Source: Psychrobacter sp. I-STPA6b (lineage in GTDB: Bacteria; Pseudomonadota; Gammaproteobacteria; Pseudomonadales; Moraxellaceae). Taken from it: DNA of 64,000 nt. A model generated the notes under the pieces. That model ran no database searches, was not told where the DNA came from, and saw only the letters and a list, made by a program, of their open reading frames with translations. Every line of letters starts with the position of its first letter. Position 1 is the stretch's first letter. Below are positions 17,220-25,511 of the stretch, piece after piece. The position numbers and the translations under genes were made by a program. The DNA lies in NCBI RefSeq assembly GCF_020662265.1, contig NZ_VEWM01000095.1, positions 1 to 64,000 of the forward strand, given 5' to 3'.

Positions 17220-17633
17220 ATGTTGAATATGAAGTTTGAGGGCTATTATATTAGTAATGGTCTAAGTCAGAAAATTGCAATTAATATGAACCCTGCCAGT
17301 GAAAAAGTTTTGGCTGAGTTAAATAAGTTAAACAATACAAGTACTGGAACTATTATTATGGAAAACCTTGCATCTATAGAAGATATAGAGCCCCTTAGTC
17401 TAACAGTATATTTCAATGGTGGTAAATATTTGCTAATGCTATTAGACTACGATGATGAAGGATATCCCAATGTTAGAACTGCCTTTAATCCTAAAGCTTT
17501 AAGAGATGATTGGGAGTATATAAATGGAGAGCTTCATAGCTCCACGACGATTATTGATGACTTAGAGGTGGTCAAGAAGTGCTTTTTGGAATTTAATTCT
17601 ACTGGCGATGTGTCTAAGCAACTTTTGAGCTAG
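17220..17633 (+). CDS. Small acidic protein, immunity-like
   Basis: This 137-residue soluble acidic protein is not assigned to a family with certainty. It has strand-rich segments (LTVYFNGGKYLLMLLDYDDEG) and a C-terminal helix (LEVVKKCFLEFNSTGDVS), similar in size and composition to bacterial toxin-immunity proteins. AGAGG precedes the ATG at about 9 nt. Its neighbours at 15,094-16,786 are also immunity-like. The 17,030-17,219 stretch between them has no gene. Confidence 0.5.
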   Translation: MLNMKFEGYYISNGLSQKIAINMNPASEKVLAELNKLNNTSTGTIIMENLASIEDIEPLSLTVYFNGGKYLLMLLDYDDEGYPNVRTAFNPKALRDDWEYINGELHSSTTIIDDLEVVKKCFLEFNSTGDVSKQLLS

Positions 17634-18147
17634 AATATATAGTGAATGAGAAACTTATAGGAAAAACTTAATAATTATAATAAATAATATATATAAATTT
17701 AACAATGTAAAATCAACTCAAGTAAGAAACAAAAGTAACAAAGTCCGTTTCAGTTGAGATTAATATTAATATTACATACCTCTAATAGTAGCTTCAAATG
17801 TAGTGTCATAATAAAACTAAACAGCCAATAAGAGGTCATACTCACCTAAAAAGTAACTGAGTATGACCCATCAGCACAATAACTTTACCTGAGAATTACT
17901 GATGATTTTTATTGGTTATCTTGAATTATACTAATATCTACAGGCGATATAGCTACTTTTTACTTTTATATAAAAACTGGCTATATTTGCCTTATCCTGT
18001 GTTAATGAGCTTGTTATTATCTGTTTTTATTAACAAGCTCTATCTATATATTGCCTTGATTCAGTCATTGCTGATGAAAATCAGTATCTTAGTTTTTTCT
18101 ACAATGATGAAAGTTTAACGACCTTAGTTAGATAGTAGGCTAGGCTA
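17634..18147. other. 514-bp gene-free stretch with two long hairpins
   Basis: No convincing gene is present. GGTCATACTC (17,834-17,843) pairs with GAGTATGACC (17,859-17,868) around 15 nt. GAGCTTGTTA (18,007-18,016) pairs with TAACAAGCTC (18,031-18,040) around 14 nt. Neither has a T-run. They may be remnants of small mobile elements. It separates the immunity genes from the nitric-oxide block. Confidence 0.5.
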
Positions 18148-18606
18148 TCAGCCCAGTTTGCTTTGTAAAGAGATATCATTACTAATAATATCTGCCAATG
18201 TATGGCTGGTGAGTACAGCAATAAATGCTTGCGTTGCTTCCCAAAAAATGGGTTTTAGTTTGCAGACAGGTGTGATACGGCAGTCGGACTTGGTTAATGC
18301 CTCATCTGATGTATTTTGACTATCAAAACAAGGAACGATAGCAAAGTCTGGCTCGGTATGGCAGATGACTTCACCAAGGTTAATGTTTTCGGGGGCTTTG
18401 GCAAGACGTATGCCACCATTTTTGCCACGAATACTCTCAATATAGCCAAGCTGTGCCAATTGATGAATGACTTTGGTCAAATGGCTTTTGGATATTTGGT
18501 AGCTGTCTGCCACATCAGAGATGGTTGCTAGTTCATGTTTATCTGGTACAACAGCAAGATAGATGAGAGTACGTAAAGCATAGTCACTATAGTTAGTTAA
18601 GCGCAT
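18148..18606 (-). CDS. nsrR: Rrf2-family nitric-oxide-sensing repressor NsrR
   Basis: Starting at MRLTNYSDYALRTLIYL (18,606) the protein is 152 residues; the in-frame ATG at 18,627 would overlap the operator. It has the Rrf2 winged helix (ISDVADSYQISKSHLTKVIHQL, then GKNGGIRLA) and three Cys in its C-terminal half for an iron-sulfur cluster: PCF, SDCRI and VCKLK, with the first two spaced more widely (15 residues) than usual. Its neighbours nnrS and a CopD-like gene, plus two palindromic sites, support NsrR over IscR. Nitric oxide would damage the cluster and relieve repression. Confidence 0.88.
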   Translation of the reverse strand: MRLTNYSDYALRTLIYLAVVPDKHELATISDVADSYQISKSHLTKVIHQLAQLGYIESIRGKNGGIRLAKAPENINLGEVICHTEPDFAIVPCFDSQNTSDEALTKSDCRITPVCKLKPIFWEATQAFIAVLTSHTLADIISNDISLQSKLG

Positions 18607-18618
18607 GGTGATTCTCAA

Positions 18619-18641
18619 AAGTATCATTTATAATGAATGTT
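18619..18641. promoter_or_regulatory. Predicted NsrR operator at nsrR
   Basis: An 11-1-11 palindrome whose minus-strand left arm is AACATTCATTA, with right arm AAATGATACTT. It resembles the perfect site at 20,522 and the known NsrR consensus shape. It overlaps the region just upstream of the nsrR start and the divergent CopD-like gene, so autoregulation is likely. Confidence 0.6.
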
Positions 18642-18675
18642 ATAATACGTCAATTTTAAGAGCAAGCAGACCGCC

Positions 18676-19116
18676 ATGCTAAACTTTTTACTCATTATTC
18701 ATCTATTGGGAGCGTCAATATGGGTAGGTGGACATTTGATGTTGGCATTGACTGTATTACCGCCAGTATTAATCCGCCGAGATGTACCAGCATTATTAGC
18801 ATTTGAGCAACGTTTTGAAAAAATTGGCATGCCTGCCTTATTGTTGCAAATCATCACTGGTATCTGGATGGCACACCGTTTTTTACCCAATGTGAGCCAG
18901 TGGTGGACATTAAATAATGATATTAGTAAGTTAATTTGTTTAAAATTAGGCATCTTGACCATGACGGCAATCATCGCCTTACATGCACGTTTTCGAGTCA
19001 TTCCCACGCTATCTGAGCGCAATCTTAACTTTTTTGCCCTGCATATTATTTCTGTTACTTTATTATCTGTTGCCTTTGTGGTGGTGGGAACGATATTTCG
19101 TACAGGCTTTAGCTAG
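18676..19116 (+). CDS. CopD-like small membrane protein
   Basis: This 146-residue protein has four hydrophobic segments. It begins LNFLLIIHLLGASIWVGGHL, where the first His and the IWVGGH motif are typical of CopD/haem-copper-type membrane proteins. Other His residues sit at helix ends (MAHRFLP, ALHARF, ALHIIS), fitting metal or haem binding. It is divergent from nsrR, with the operator between, and is probably NO-responsive. The exact role is unknown. Confidence 0.75.
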   Translation: MLNFLLIIHLLGASIWVGGHLMLALTVLPPVLIRRDVPALLAFEQRFEKIGMPALLLQIITGIWMAHRFLPNVSQWWTLNNDISKLICLKLGILTMTAIIALHARFRVIPTLSERNLNFFALHIISVTLLSVAFVVVGTIFRTGFS

Positions 19117-19138
19117 AAGCTAGAAGTTTGTAAATAGC

Positions 19139-19175
19139 CCAGAGTGTATTAAAAAAATACCTTAATACACTCTGG
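19139..19175. terminator. Bidirectional terminator between copD-like and nnrS
   Basis: CCAGAGTGTATTAA pairs perfectly with TTAATACACTCTGG around a 9-nt A-rich loop, in the gap between two converging genes. Confidence 0.85.
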
Positions 19176-19208
19176 ATTCTATTTGGTTTAGAGAAAGACG
19201 CTTTTAAA

Positions 19209-20441
19209 TTATCCAAATAGCCCATCAGTACGAGGTTTTGCCAGCATTGGGATATAGCTGATACAAAATAGCATAAAGCAAGCAATCCAAGCCGTTTGAG
19301 CAATCATAATCCAGATAATATAATGCTCCATATCTAGCAGTGGTAAAAATACCCGAAAAATAAAAGCAATAATCATCAATATAAACATGGCATATACAGT
19401 TTTTGGTGGCTGATGAATACTACGCCCTGTATGCCCCAACGAAACCCGAGCCATCATTGCAACAGTCATCATGCCGATACCAGAAAGAGCCAATGCGTGG
19501 ACTGCCAAGCTGTGATTAAAGCCAAGATGGGGCTGAATGGCAAATAAAAAGAAGCTGATACACATCCCCAAAAACGCCAGATACAGTGACCATAATAATG
19601 GCTTTTTCCAGATACCGTGATGATACCAGCCTAATAGGCGAATGATATTAACTGCACCCACAGCAAAGGCACTGATGGACATAAACCATTTGTCGGTTAC
19701 AAATAAGTCACTAATCATAAATGCCACAAAAAGTAGTAAGCTGGCAATATCAAGCCAACGATTATTTTTAACCTCAATCTTGTGTGGACTGTCAAAGCTA
19801 ATTCCTTTTTCAATAAAAAAAGGAATGACTCGTCGACCAATGGTTAATACCAAACCAAGAATAAGATACAGTCCTAAGTAATCACCAATTTTGACTAAGG
19901 ACATATTGTTGCTAAATATCCCGACATAGCACAATAAGTTACCACACGTAAGAAACGCAATTTTTGATAATATCCCCATTTGTTTGTATTGCTTGACTGC
20001 TAGTACAGCTCTAAAAATTGCGTATGCCATCAAAAGCATAAACCCTGTATCACAGATGCCTGCTAATGCAAACCACAATGAAGGATTTGGCACACCCAGC
20101 CCTACCATCATCCATGCAATACGTGCCACCATCCATAGCATAAAAATTCCCAAAAGCTTATATCCATGAGGCATCATAATGCCTGTCCATGTCTTGACTG
20201 CTGTCAACAAAAATCCAGCAATAATCGCCATGGTATAGCCATAGAGCATTTCATGTGCGTGCCAATAAAATGGATTGATTTGCCCCACATCAATATTGGT
20301 TTTTCCCATAAATACAAAGACCCAGAGTGCCATGGTAAGCATGGCAAAAACTGCACCTGCTGAGAAAAAAATACGAAATCCAAGGTTAAGAATGGGGTGT
20401 ACAGAGACGGGACGTGCGCTAGGTGGCTGTATTTGCTTCAT
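19209..20441 (-). CDS. nnrS: NnrS haem/copper membrane protein
   Basis: This 410-residue protein has about twelve hydrophobic helices and NnrS motifs: FRIFFSAGAVFA near the N-terminus, PFYWHAHEMLYGY with paired His, AGFLLTAVKTWTG, and later HALALSGIGMMTVAMMARVSLGHTGR. NnrS proteins help cells survive nitric oxide, possibly by keeping dinitrosyl-iron damage low. A perfect NsrR-like palindrome 81 bp upstream indicates repression by the nearby NsrR. Confidence 0.93.
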   Translation of the reverse strand: MKQIQPPSARPVSVHPILNLGFRIFFSAGAVFAMLTMALWVFVFMGKTNIDVGQINPFYWHAHEMLYGYTMAIIAGFLLTAVKTWTGIMMPHGYKLLGIFMLWMVARIAWMMVGLGVPNPSLWFALAGICDTGFMLLMAYAIFRAVLAVKQYKQMGILSKIAFLTCGNLLCYVGIFSNNMSLVKIGDYLGLYLILGLVLTIGRRVIPFFIEKGISFDSPHKIEVKNNRWLDIASLLLFVAFMISDLFVTDKWFMSISAFAVGAVNIIRLLGWYHHGIWKKPLLWSLYLAFLGMCISFFLFAIQPHLGFNHSLAVHALALSGIGMMTVAMMARVSLGHTGRSIHQPPKTVYAMFILMIIAFIFRVFLPLLDMEHYIIWIMIAQTAWIACFMLFCISYIPMLAKPRTDGLFG

Positions 20442-20521
20442 GCTATGACCTGTAAAATGTTACCTAGAAAGAATATGGCGAAGAGGATAAGGCGTTAAAC
20501 TTTTTGGGAACAATGATGCAG

Positions 20522-20546
20522 AAACATTCATTTTAAATGAATGTTT
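20522..20546. promoter_or_regulatory. Perfect NsrR-type operator upstream of nnrS
   Basis: AAACATTCATTT and AAATGAATGTTT flank one T: a perfect 25-bp palindrome, with the 11-1-11 core matching the NsrR box shape (ATTT-N-AAAT centre). The remaining part of the 20,442-20,789 gap shows only AT-rich promoter-like sequence. Confidence 0.75.
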
Positions 20547-20789
20547 AAGGGTATGACTCACTGCTTTGCTTATTATAACAGTGTTTCAGTGTCTGTGGAG
20601 AGTCAAGTTTAAAGAGTTTATGGAGAAGATATGAGAAAGAAAGTTAGATAATATTTCATAAATAGTGATAATTTGATAACAAATTAATACGATTTATATT
20701 TTAGAAATAATTATGATAGTAAGTACTTACCTCTTTGGTAGGTAAAAAAGAACTATATTAATTTAATATTTATACTTTAGGAGTTTGTT

Positions 20790-21275
20790 ATGAAACATAT
20801 TCAATTGACTGCAATTGCATCATTATCAGCATTGGCTTTATTTGGTTGTCAGGCACCTAGCCACACTCAAACAACACAGCCAACTCATACAACTACACAA
20901 ACACAACCTGTCACTCATAATAATGCGGTAAAACCAATCCGTACATTAAATGCAGTAACTTGTAATGACCAAAGCGTTAACTTAAACTTAAATCAAGGTG
21001 GTGTGGCGCAACAGGGTATGCTACAAGGCTATAAGTACTGTGAATATAATATCCCATTACAAGCGGGTCAGCATTTAAATGTTGATTTTGATAGTTCATC
21101 GTTGGGTGCTTATGTTATAGTTTATGGACGAGATGACCTATCTATGACTGAGTTGACTGATAATGGCTATACAGCAACACAAAATGAAGTATTGCCTGTA
21201 CGTGTTTTATTGACTCGTAACGAAGCTCGTAATAATACACAAGTACCATTTAAAGTACAGTTTAATCTAAGATAA
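20790..21275 (+). CDS. Small exported lipoprotein
   Basis: This 161-residue protein has a lipoprotein signal with lipobox LFGC at ~17-20, a Thr/Gln/His-rich linker, then a compact domain with two Cys (AVTCND, KYCEYN) that may form a disulfide. AGGAG precedes the ATG. No family is recognised. It ends at a clear terminator and stands alone. Confidence 0.75.
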   Translation: MKHIQLTAIASLSALALFGCQAPSHTQTTQPTHTTTQTQPVTHNNAVKPIRTLNAVTCNDQSVNLNLNQGGVAQQGMLQGYKYCEYNIPLQAGQHLNVDFDSSSLGAYVIVYGRDDLSMTELTDNGYTATQNEVLPVRVLLTRNEARNNTQVPFKVQFNLR

Positions 21276-21373
21276 TATAAACACATCTAGAGCATATTAG
21301 CTATATTGTGAAATGAATTGGTTTTTCTTAGCACTTTATAGCTGACACTCAATCGTAGTGAGCCTAGAAATAT

Positions 21374-21407
21374 AAAACAGCAAACTAATTATGGTTTGCT
21401 GTTTTTT
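21374..21407 (+). terminator. Terminator downstream of the lipoprotein
   Basis: AAACAGCAAAC pairs with GTTTGCTGTTT around an 8-nt loop, followed by a T-run. Confidence 0.85.
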
Positions 21408-21521
21408 TGTGTCCTATGGATTTAGAATGACCCATAAAGAAATAGCCATAAGATGTATTTTCATATATTTAGAATTTGGGTATTGTAGCGAAAATCATAT
21501 GGTAATAAGTAGGTAGTTTGT

Positions 21522-22397
21522 ATGACGGTAAATTTTAATGTCTTATCATTTAAGTTGCGATGGGTGTTTGTTGGGTGGTGGTTTTTATTATTAACCAGCA
21601 GTTTGTTATTGGGGTGTCAGCCTCAAGAGAAAACGCAAGCACAAGCTGATACGATAAAAGATGAACAACAAGCACAGCCTATCTCAATTGCAGCAGCTGC
21701 AAATTTAGCTGATGTTTTACCTCAAATTATCTCAGGCTATTGTATAGATAGAGGTTTGAATGTTTGCCCTATTGAAACAGTGTTTGCGTCGTCAGGTAAG
21801 CTATATGCACAAATTATTGCAGGTGCGCCCTATGATATCTTCTTGGCAGCCAATCAGTCATATCCTGAAAAACTAGTAGTAGAAATGGTAGGTGAGCAAG
21901 CTCAGCATCAGCCATTTACCTATACAAGAGGGCAGTTAGCCTTATATAGCACAACGCAGGTTGTTGAGCCTGATGGTAATAATTTAACCTTATTGAAGAA
22001 TCCTGATTTTAAAGTGGCCATTGCTAATCCTGAGTTAGCACCTTATGGGGTGGCGGCACAAGCATATTTAACTGAGTTAAATTTGTATGATGTGTTAAAT
22101 AAACAAAAACGATTGATAATGGCAGAAAATATTGGGCAAGCATTTCAGTTTACTAATACTGGGCATGCAGATGTTGGCTTTGTCGCGTTATCACAGATAA
22201 AAGGTCTGGAAAATCAAGTATCTGAGTCAAAGGTAGGTCATTATCAAGTGATTCCTAGTAATACATATCCTGCGATTTTACAAGATGGTTTGGTGATTAC
22301 TAATAATAGTATGGCAGAGGATTTTGTTCGTTATTTGCAGTCAGATAAAGGACAAGCTTATTTTGCGCAGGCTGGATATTTGTCAGTCTTGGAATAA
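21522..22397 (+). CDS. modA: Molybdate ABC transporter substrate-binding lipoprotein ModA
   Basis: This 291-residue protein has a signal with lipobox LLGC (~29-32). The mature part has the ModA fold: ISIAAAANLADVLPQI, FASSGKLYAQIIAGAPYDIFLAAN (oxyanion-binding Ser and Asn) and ADVGFVALSQI near the C-terminus. It captures molybdate or tungstate outside the inner membrane for ModB. It is the first gene of a modAB pair placed beside the Mo-cofactor genes. Confidence 0.92.
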   Translation: MTVNFNVLSFKLRWVFVGWWFLLLTSSLLLGCQPQEKTQAQADTIKDEQQAQPISIAAAANLADVLPQIISGYCIDRGLNVCPIETVFASSGKLYAQIIAGAPYDIFLAANQSYPEKLVVEMVGEQAQHQPFTYTRGQLALYSTTQVVEPDGNNLTLLKNPDFKVAIANPELAPYGVAAQAYLTELNLYDVLNKQKRLIMAENIGQAFQFTNTGHADVGFVALSQIKGLENQVSESKVGHYQVIPSNTYPAILQDGLVITNNSMAEDFVRYLQSDKGQAYFAQAGYLSVLE

Positions 22398-22443
22398 TCA
22401 TTATTTGATTTAATTGAGATGTCATAAGAGGTAATAAATAATT

Positions 22444-23187
22444 TTGTTGCTATCGTTGTCTGTGTCATTACCTATGTCTTTGCCGATGTTTGCAAGGTTA
22501 GAGTTGCTGTCAATGCTGTTGCCATTATGGCTAAGTGTTAAGTTAGCAACTGTGACGGTGCTGTGTTTGTTATTTATGGCGACACCATTGGCATATTGGC
22601 TAGCAAAAAAAAGTCAGTCTCAGGTGTTATCTCGATTTAAGGTGGTGATATTAGGATTGGTTAGCTTACCGTTGGTGCTACCGCCAACGGTAATTGGCTT
22701 TTATTTATTATTATTTTTTAGTCCTAATTATGGCGTAGGGAAGTGGCTTGCTCATCATGGTATTGGCTCATTGGCGTTTAGTTTTAATGGATTAGTCATT
22801 GCTTCTATCATCTACTCTTTACCATTTTTTGTACAGCCTGTTTATGCTCAGTTTGTGCGTATTCCCCAAAGTGTGCATGATGCGTCTTATTTATTAGAGT
22901 CCAGAGCATGGCGCCGTTTTTTACGAGTGTCTCTACCGCAGGCACGTACGGGGATAATTTTAGGCTCTTTGATTAGCTTTGCCCATACCATTGGCGAGTT
23001 CGGTGTGGTATTGATGATTGGTGGCAGTATTTCAGGTGAGACAAAAGTGATATCCATTGCTATTTATGAGCAGGTGGAGGCATTAAATTATGAGACAGCA
23101 CATGCAATGTCGCTAATTTTGGTGTTATTGTCAGTTATATTTGTAGTGGCAATTGCCAGTTTTAATAAGAATTTTGAACATCAGTAA
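22444..23187 (+). CDS. modB: Molybdate ABC transporter permease ModB
   Basis: This 247-residue permease has about five membrane helices. The permease-ATPase contact loop reads DASYLLESRAWRRFLRVSLPQARTGIILG, and PLVLPPTVIGFYLL and AHTIGEFGVVLMIGG are typical ModB segments. No early ATG has a good ribosome-binding site. A TTG at 22,444 follows AAGAGG at 12 nt, and an in-frame ATG at 22,474 is the alternative. The partner ATPase ModC is absent from this window, so it must be encoded elsewhere or supplied by another ABC ATPase. Confidence 0.9.
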   Translation: MLLSLSVSLPMSLPMFARLELLSMLLPLWLSVKLATVTVLCLLFMATPLAYWLAKKSQSQVLSRFKVVILGLVSLPLVLPPTVIGFYLLLFFSPNYGVGKWLAHHGIGSLAFSFNGLVIASIIYSLPFFVQPVYAQFVRIPQSVHDASYLLESRAWRRFLRVSLPQARTGIILGSLISFAHTIGEFGVVLMIGGSISGETKVISIAIYEQVEALNYETAHAMSLILVLLSVIFVVAIASFNKNFEHQ

Positions 23188-23607
23188 TAATGTCCTATAA
23201 AGTCAAGGTGTTATTTTTTTATAGATGGCTCTGTGTGATAAAAATAGAGCTATTTATACCTTCCAACTTAGTTGCTTCAAGCATTCTATCCTATAGCGAT
23301 AAGTTTTCAAAACTCTTAGCAATAGATGGAGAAAGTCCTCGTTGTTACAAATATCCTATAAACCATAACTTATGGTTTTATTGTAATTAATAATTATTTA
23401 TAAATGGAAATACTTTAATATAATCAAATATATACTGTTACTTCCATTCTAATGTTCTATTGTAATTTAAAACTTTTTTTTATAGATTTAACGTAATTAA
23501 TAACTTTTATGTATTATTTACTCAATCTTTGTGCTACATTGTAGGTAGTAGATACTGCATAAGGATGCCCCTAACTGCTAGATATCTACTTTGATACCGA
23601 GGTCATT
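23188..23607. other. 420-bp gene-free stretch after modB
   Basis: I see no remnant of a modC ATPase (no Walker A in any frame). Near the right end GTAGATA (in 23,549-23,555) and TATCTAC (in 23,583-23,590) form a loose inverted repeat upstream of the next gene. The rest is AT-rich. Confidence 0.5.
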
Positions 23608-24069
23608 ATGAGTATTTATATAGATAAGTTGTTTCATAATCAGGGCATATGCTGTACTGAAAAATGTTTAAAAGTGTTATCTGGTGTTGAGTCTTGTGAT
23701 GAAGAGTTGACAGGGCGTGAGCGACAATTTTGCATGCTATTAAAAAGTGAAGATAAAATGAGTCGCCACATTGGTCTAAAAATGATTGATAAAGTTGACT
23801 TGGATTATCTGCTGAATACAGGATATATTGAGTTAACCGAACAAGCTATTCAAATGCAGTATCAGAATGAGCGGCAGTCTAAAAATATGAATAGCCTTAT
23901 GGCAACCCAAGCTTTAACTGCACATAGTCAGGGTAGTGATTTAGAGCTAGTAGATATTGAATATACAGAGGCTAATATCCTTCTAAAAGAAGGTGATGAT
24001 GCTGTTTCAGCACCATCATCAGTGGATGATATTGATCCAATATTACAGCTTGCCGCTGGCAATATCTAA
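23608..24069 (+). CDS. Hypothetical acidic protein
   Basis: This 153-residue soluble protein has no recognised domain. The first ~80 residues are helical, with several Cys (GICCTEKCLKVL, VESCDEE, FCMLL); the C-terminal third is acidic and low-complexity (EGDDAVSAPSSVDDIDP). GAGG precedes the ATG at about 7 nt. It stands alone between modB and the moa cluster and converges on moaE. Confidence 0.6.
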   Translation: MSIYIDKLFHNQGICCTEKCLKVLSGVESCDEELTGRERQFCMLLKSEDKMSRHIGLKMIDKVDLDYLLNTGYIELTEQAIQMQYQNERQSKNMNSLMATQALTAHSQGSDLELVDIEYTEANILLKEGDDAVSAPSSVDDIDPILQLAAGNI

Positions 24070-24196
24070 GCATTTACATACCATCAAAAGGCTCTATTTT
24101 TATAGGCTGTATTTTTGAATTTAGAGTCTCCTCTTGTTTTCTACTTGGCTTTTCCTCTAACTATCACTGATTGACTAGTTTTCAAAACATGATTAT

Positions 24197-24745
24197 TTAA
24201 CCATTATTACTGAGCCATTTGCTCGCTTGGTTAGGGTAAAATTCTTGTTTCCAAATCGGAATGTCTGCTTTAATGGCATCTAATAACCATCGGCAGGCAT
24301 CAAACGCAGGGTAGCGGTGGCTTGCAGTGACTCCAATCCACACCGCCATATCACCAATGTTTAGCTCACCAATACGATGAATGGCAATGGCGTGTTCAAT
24401 GTCAAAGCGTTGTTTTGCCTCTTCAATAAGCAGTTTGCCTTGATTCAGTGCCAGTTGCTCGTAGCCATAATAGGTTAAGTGGCTAACCGATTGAGCGTTA
24501 TTGTGGTTACGTACCCAACCCTCAAAGGTAGCTAATGCCCCGCAACTGTCATTATTTAATGCCTTTTTTAAGCGTCCTTCATCAATGGCAATATCCAATA
24601 AGGCAAAGCCATCATTAATGGCAATCTGATACGCCTCGTCATGACTACAGGCAATTTTCATGGCTTGTTGGTGTGGATTGTTTAAGTTTGAATCTGAGTT
24701 TTGCAATCCTTGTAATTCTTGCAATTCTGAAGAGTCATTAGACAT
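24197..24745 (-). CDS. moaE: Molybdopterin synthase catalytic subunit MoaE
   Basis: MoaE takes sulfur from thiocarboxylated MoaD to turn cyclic pyranopterin monophosphate into molybdopterin. The core has GALATFEGWVRNHN, LTYYGYEQLA, HRIGELNIGDMAVWIGVTASHR and DAIKADIPIWKQEFY with the catalytic Lys residues. The first ~40 residues are an unusual Gln/Asn/Ser-rich extension that makes it longer (182) than typical (~150). It is 2 nt after moaD in a tightly packed minus-strand cluster. Confidence 0.93.
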   Translation of the reverse strand: MSNDSSELQELQGLQNSDSNLNNPHQQAMKIACSHDEAYQIAINDGFALLDIAIDEGRLKKALNNDSCGALATFEGWVRNHNNAQSVSHLTYYGYEQLALNQGKLLIEEAKQRFDIEHAIAIHRIGELNIGDMAVWIGVTASHRYPAFDACRWLLDAIKADIPIWKQEFYPNQASKWLSNNG

Positions 24746-24747
24746 GA

Positions 24748-25002
24748 TTAACCTCCCGCCACAGGTGGGATAAAGGCAATGCTATCACCTGCTTGAATCT
24801 CGCTTTGCCAATCACAAAAGTTATCATTAATGGCGATGCGTAGTTGTGATTGGGATTGTTTAAAGTTGTGTTTGACTTTAAGGGCGGTATACAGCTCGGT
24901 TAGGCTGGTGTTTGGGTCGATATTTAGGGTTTCGCTGTCGCAACCTGCTTGCTCGGCAAGGCTGGCAAAGTAAAGTAGGGTAATGGGTTTTAGGGTGTTC
25001 AT
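24748..25002 (-). CDS. moaD: Molybdopterin synthase sulfur-carrier subunit MoaD
   Basis: This 84-residue ubiquitin-fold protein ends in the required Gly-Gly (IPPVAGG), the residue that is adenylated and thiocarboxylated. It begins ITLLYFASLAEQAG. It overlaps moaC by 4 nt and is followed by moaE, the usual translational coupling of the two subunits. Confidence 0.92.
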   Translation of the reverse strand: MNTLKPITLLYFASLAEQAGCDSETLNIDPNTSLTELYTALKVKHNFKQSQSQLRIAINDNFCDWQSEIQAGDSIAFIPPVAGG

Positions 25003-25511
25003 AGTTGATAATCCGATTTTCCGCCTGTTTTCTGTAATAGTTGAATATCACTAATGATGATGTCATGCGATAAGGCTTTGGTCATATCATACAAGGTAAG
25101 ACACGCCACAGACACAGCAGTAAGGGCTTCCATTTCTACCCCTGTTTTGTGGGTGACTTTGACGGTGGCGGTTACTTGTATGCTGTGGCTGTCGTCTTGA
25201 TAATCAAAGGTAAGGTTAATGCCGTCAAGGGGTAGGGGGTGGCACAATGGAATCAGCTCGTGGGTGCGTTTACCCGCCATTATCCCTGCAATATGGGCGG
25301 TCTGTATGATACTGCCTTTTTTACTCATACCATCATTGTCTTTGATTTGTTGATACACGGCTTGTGGAAATATCACCCGACCCTGAGCGGTGGCTTGACG
25401 CTGGCTGGCGGTTTTATGGCTCACGTCTACCATGTGTACATCACCTTTTGCGTCAATATGGGATAGGTTATGGGTTAAGGTGTTGGGCGTTTTTTGCTTA
25501 TTAATTGACAT
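24999..25511 (-). CDS. moaC: Cyclic pyranopterin monophosphate synthase MoaC
   Basis: This 170-residue protein has the MoaC signatures: THIDAKGDVHMVDVSHKT, AHIAGIMAGKRTHELIPLCHPLPLDG, and TGVEMEALTAVSVACLTLYDM with the conserved active-site Lys/Glu/Asp region. It acts after MoaA in Mo-cofactor synthesis. It overlaps mobA upstream (11 nt) and moaD downstream. Confidence 0.95.
   Translation of the reverse strand: MSINKQKTPNTLTHNLSHIDAKGDVHMVDVSHKTASQRQATAQGRVIFPQAVYQQIKDNDGMSKKGSIIQTAHIAGIMAGKRTHELIPLCHPLPLDGINLTFDYQDDSHSIQVTATVKVTHKTGVEMEALTAVSVACLTLYDMTKALSHDIIISDIQLLQKTGGKSDYQL

Noticed and set aside
17912-18118. 68-codon hydrophobic frame
   Set aside because: AT-rich sequence containing a perfect hairpin; the hydrophobicity comes from T-rich codons and there is no Shine-Dalgarno sequence.
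23190-23390. 66-codon frame that might have been a modC remnant
   Set aside because: No Walker A, signature or Walker B motif in any frame.
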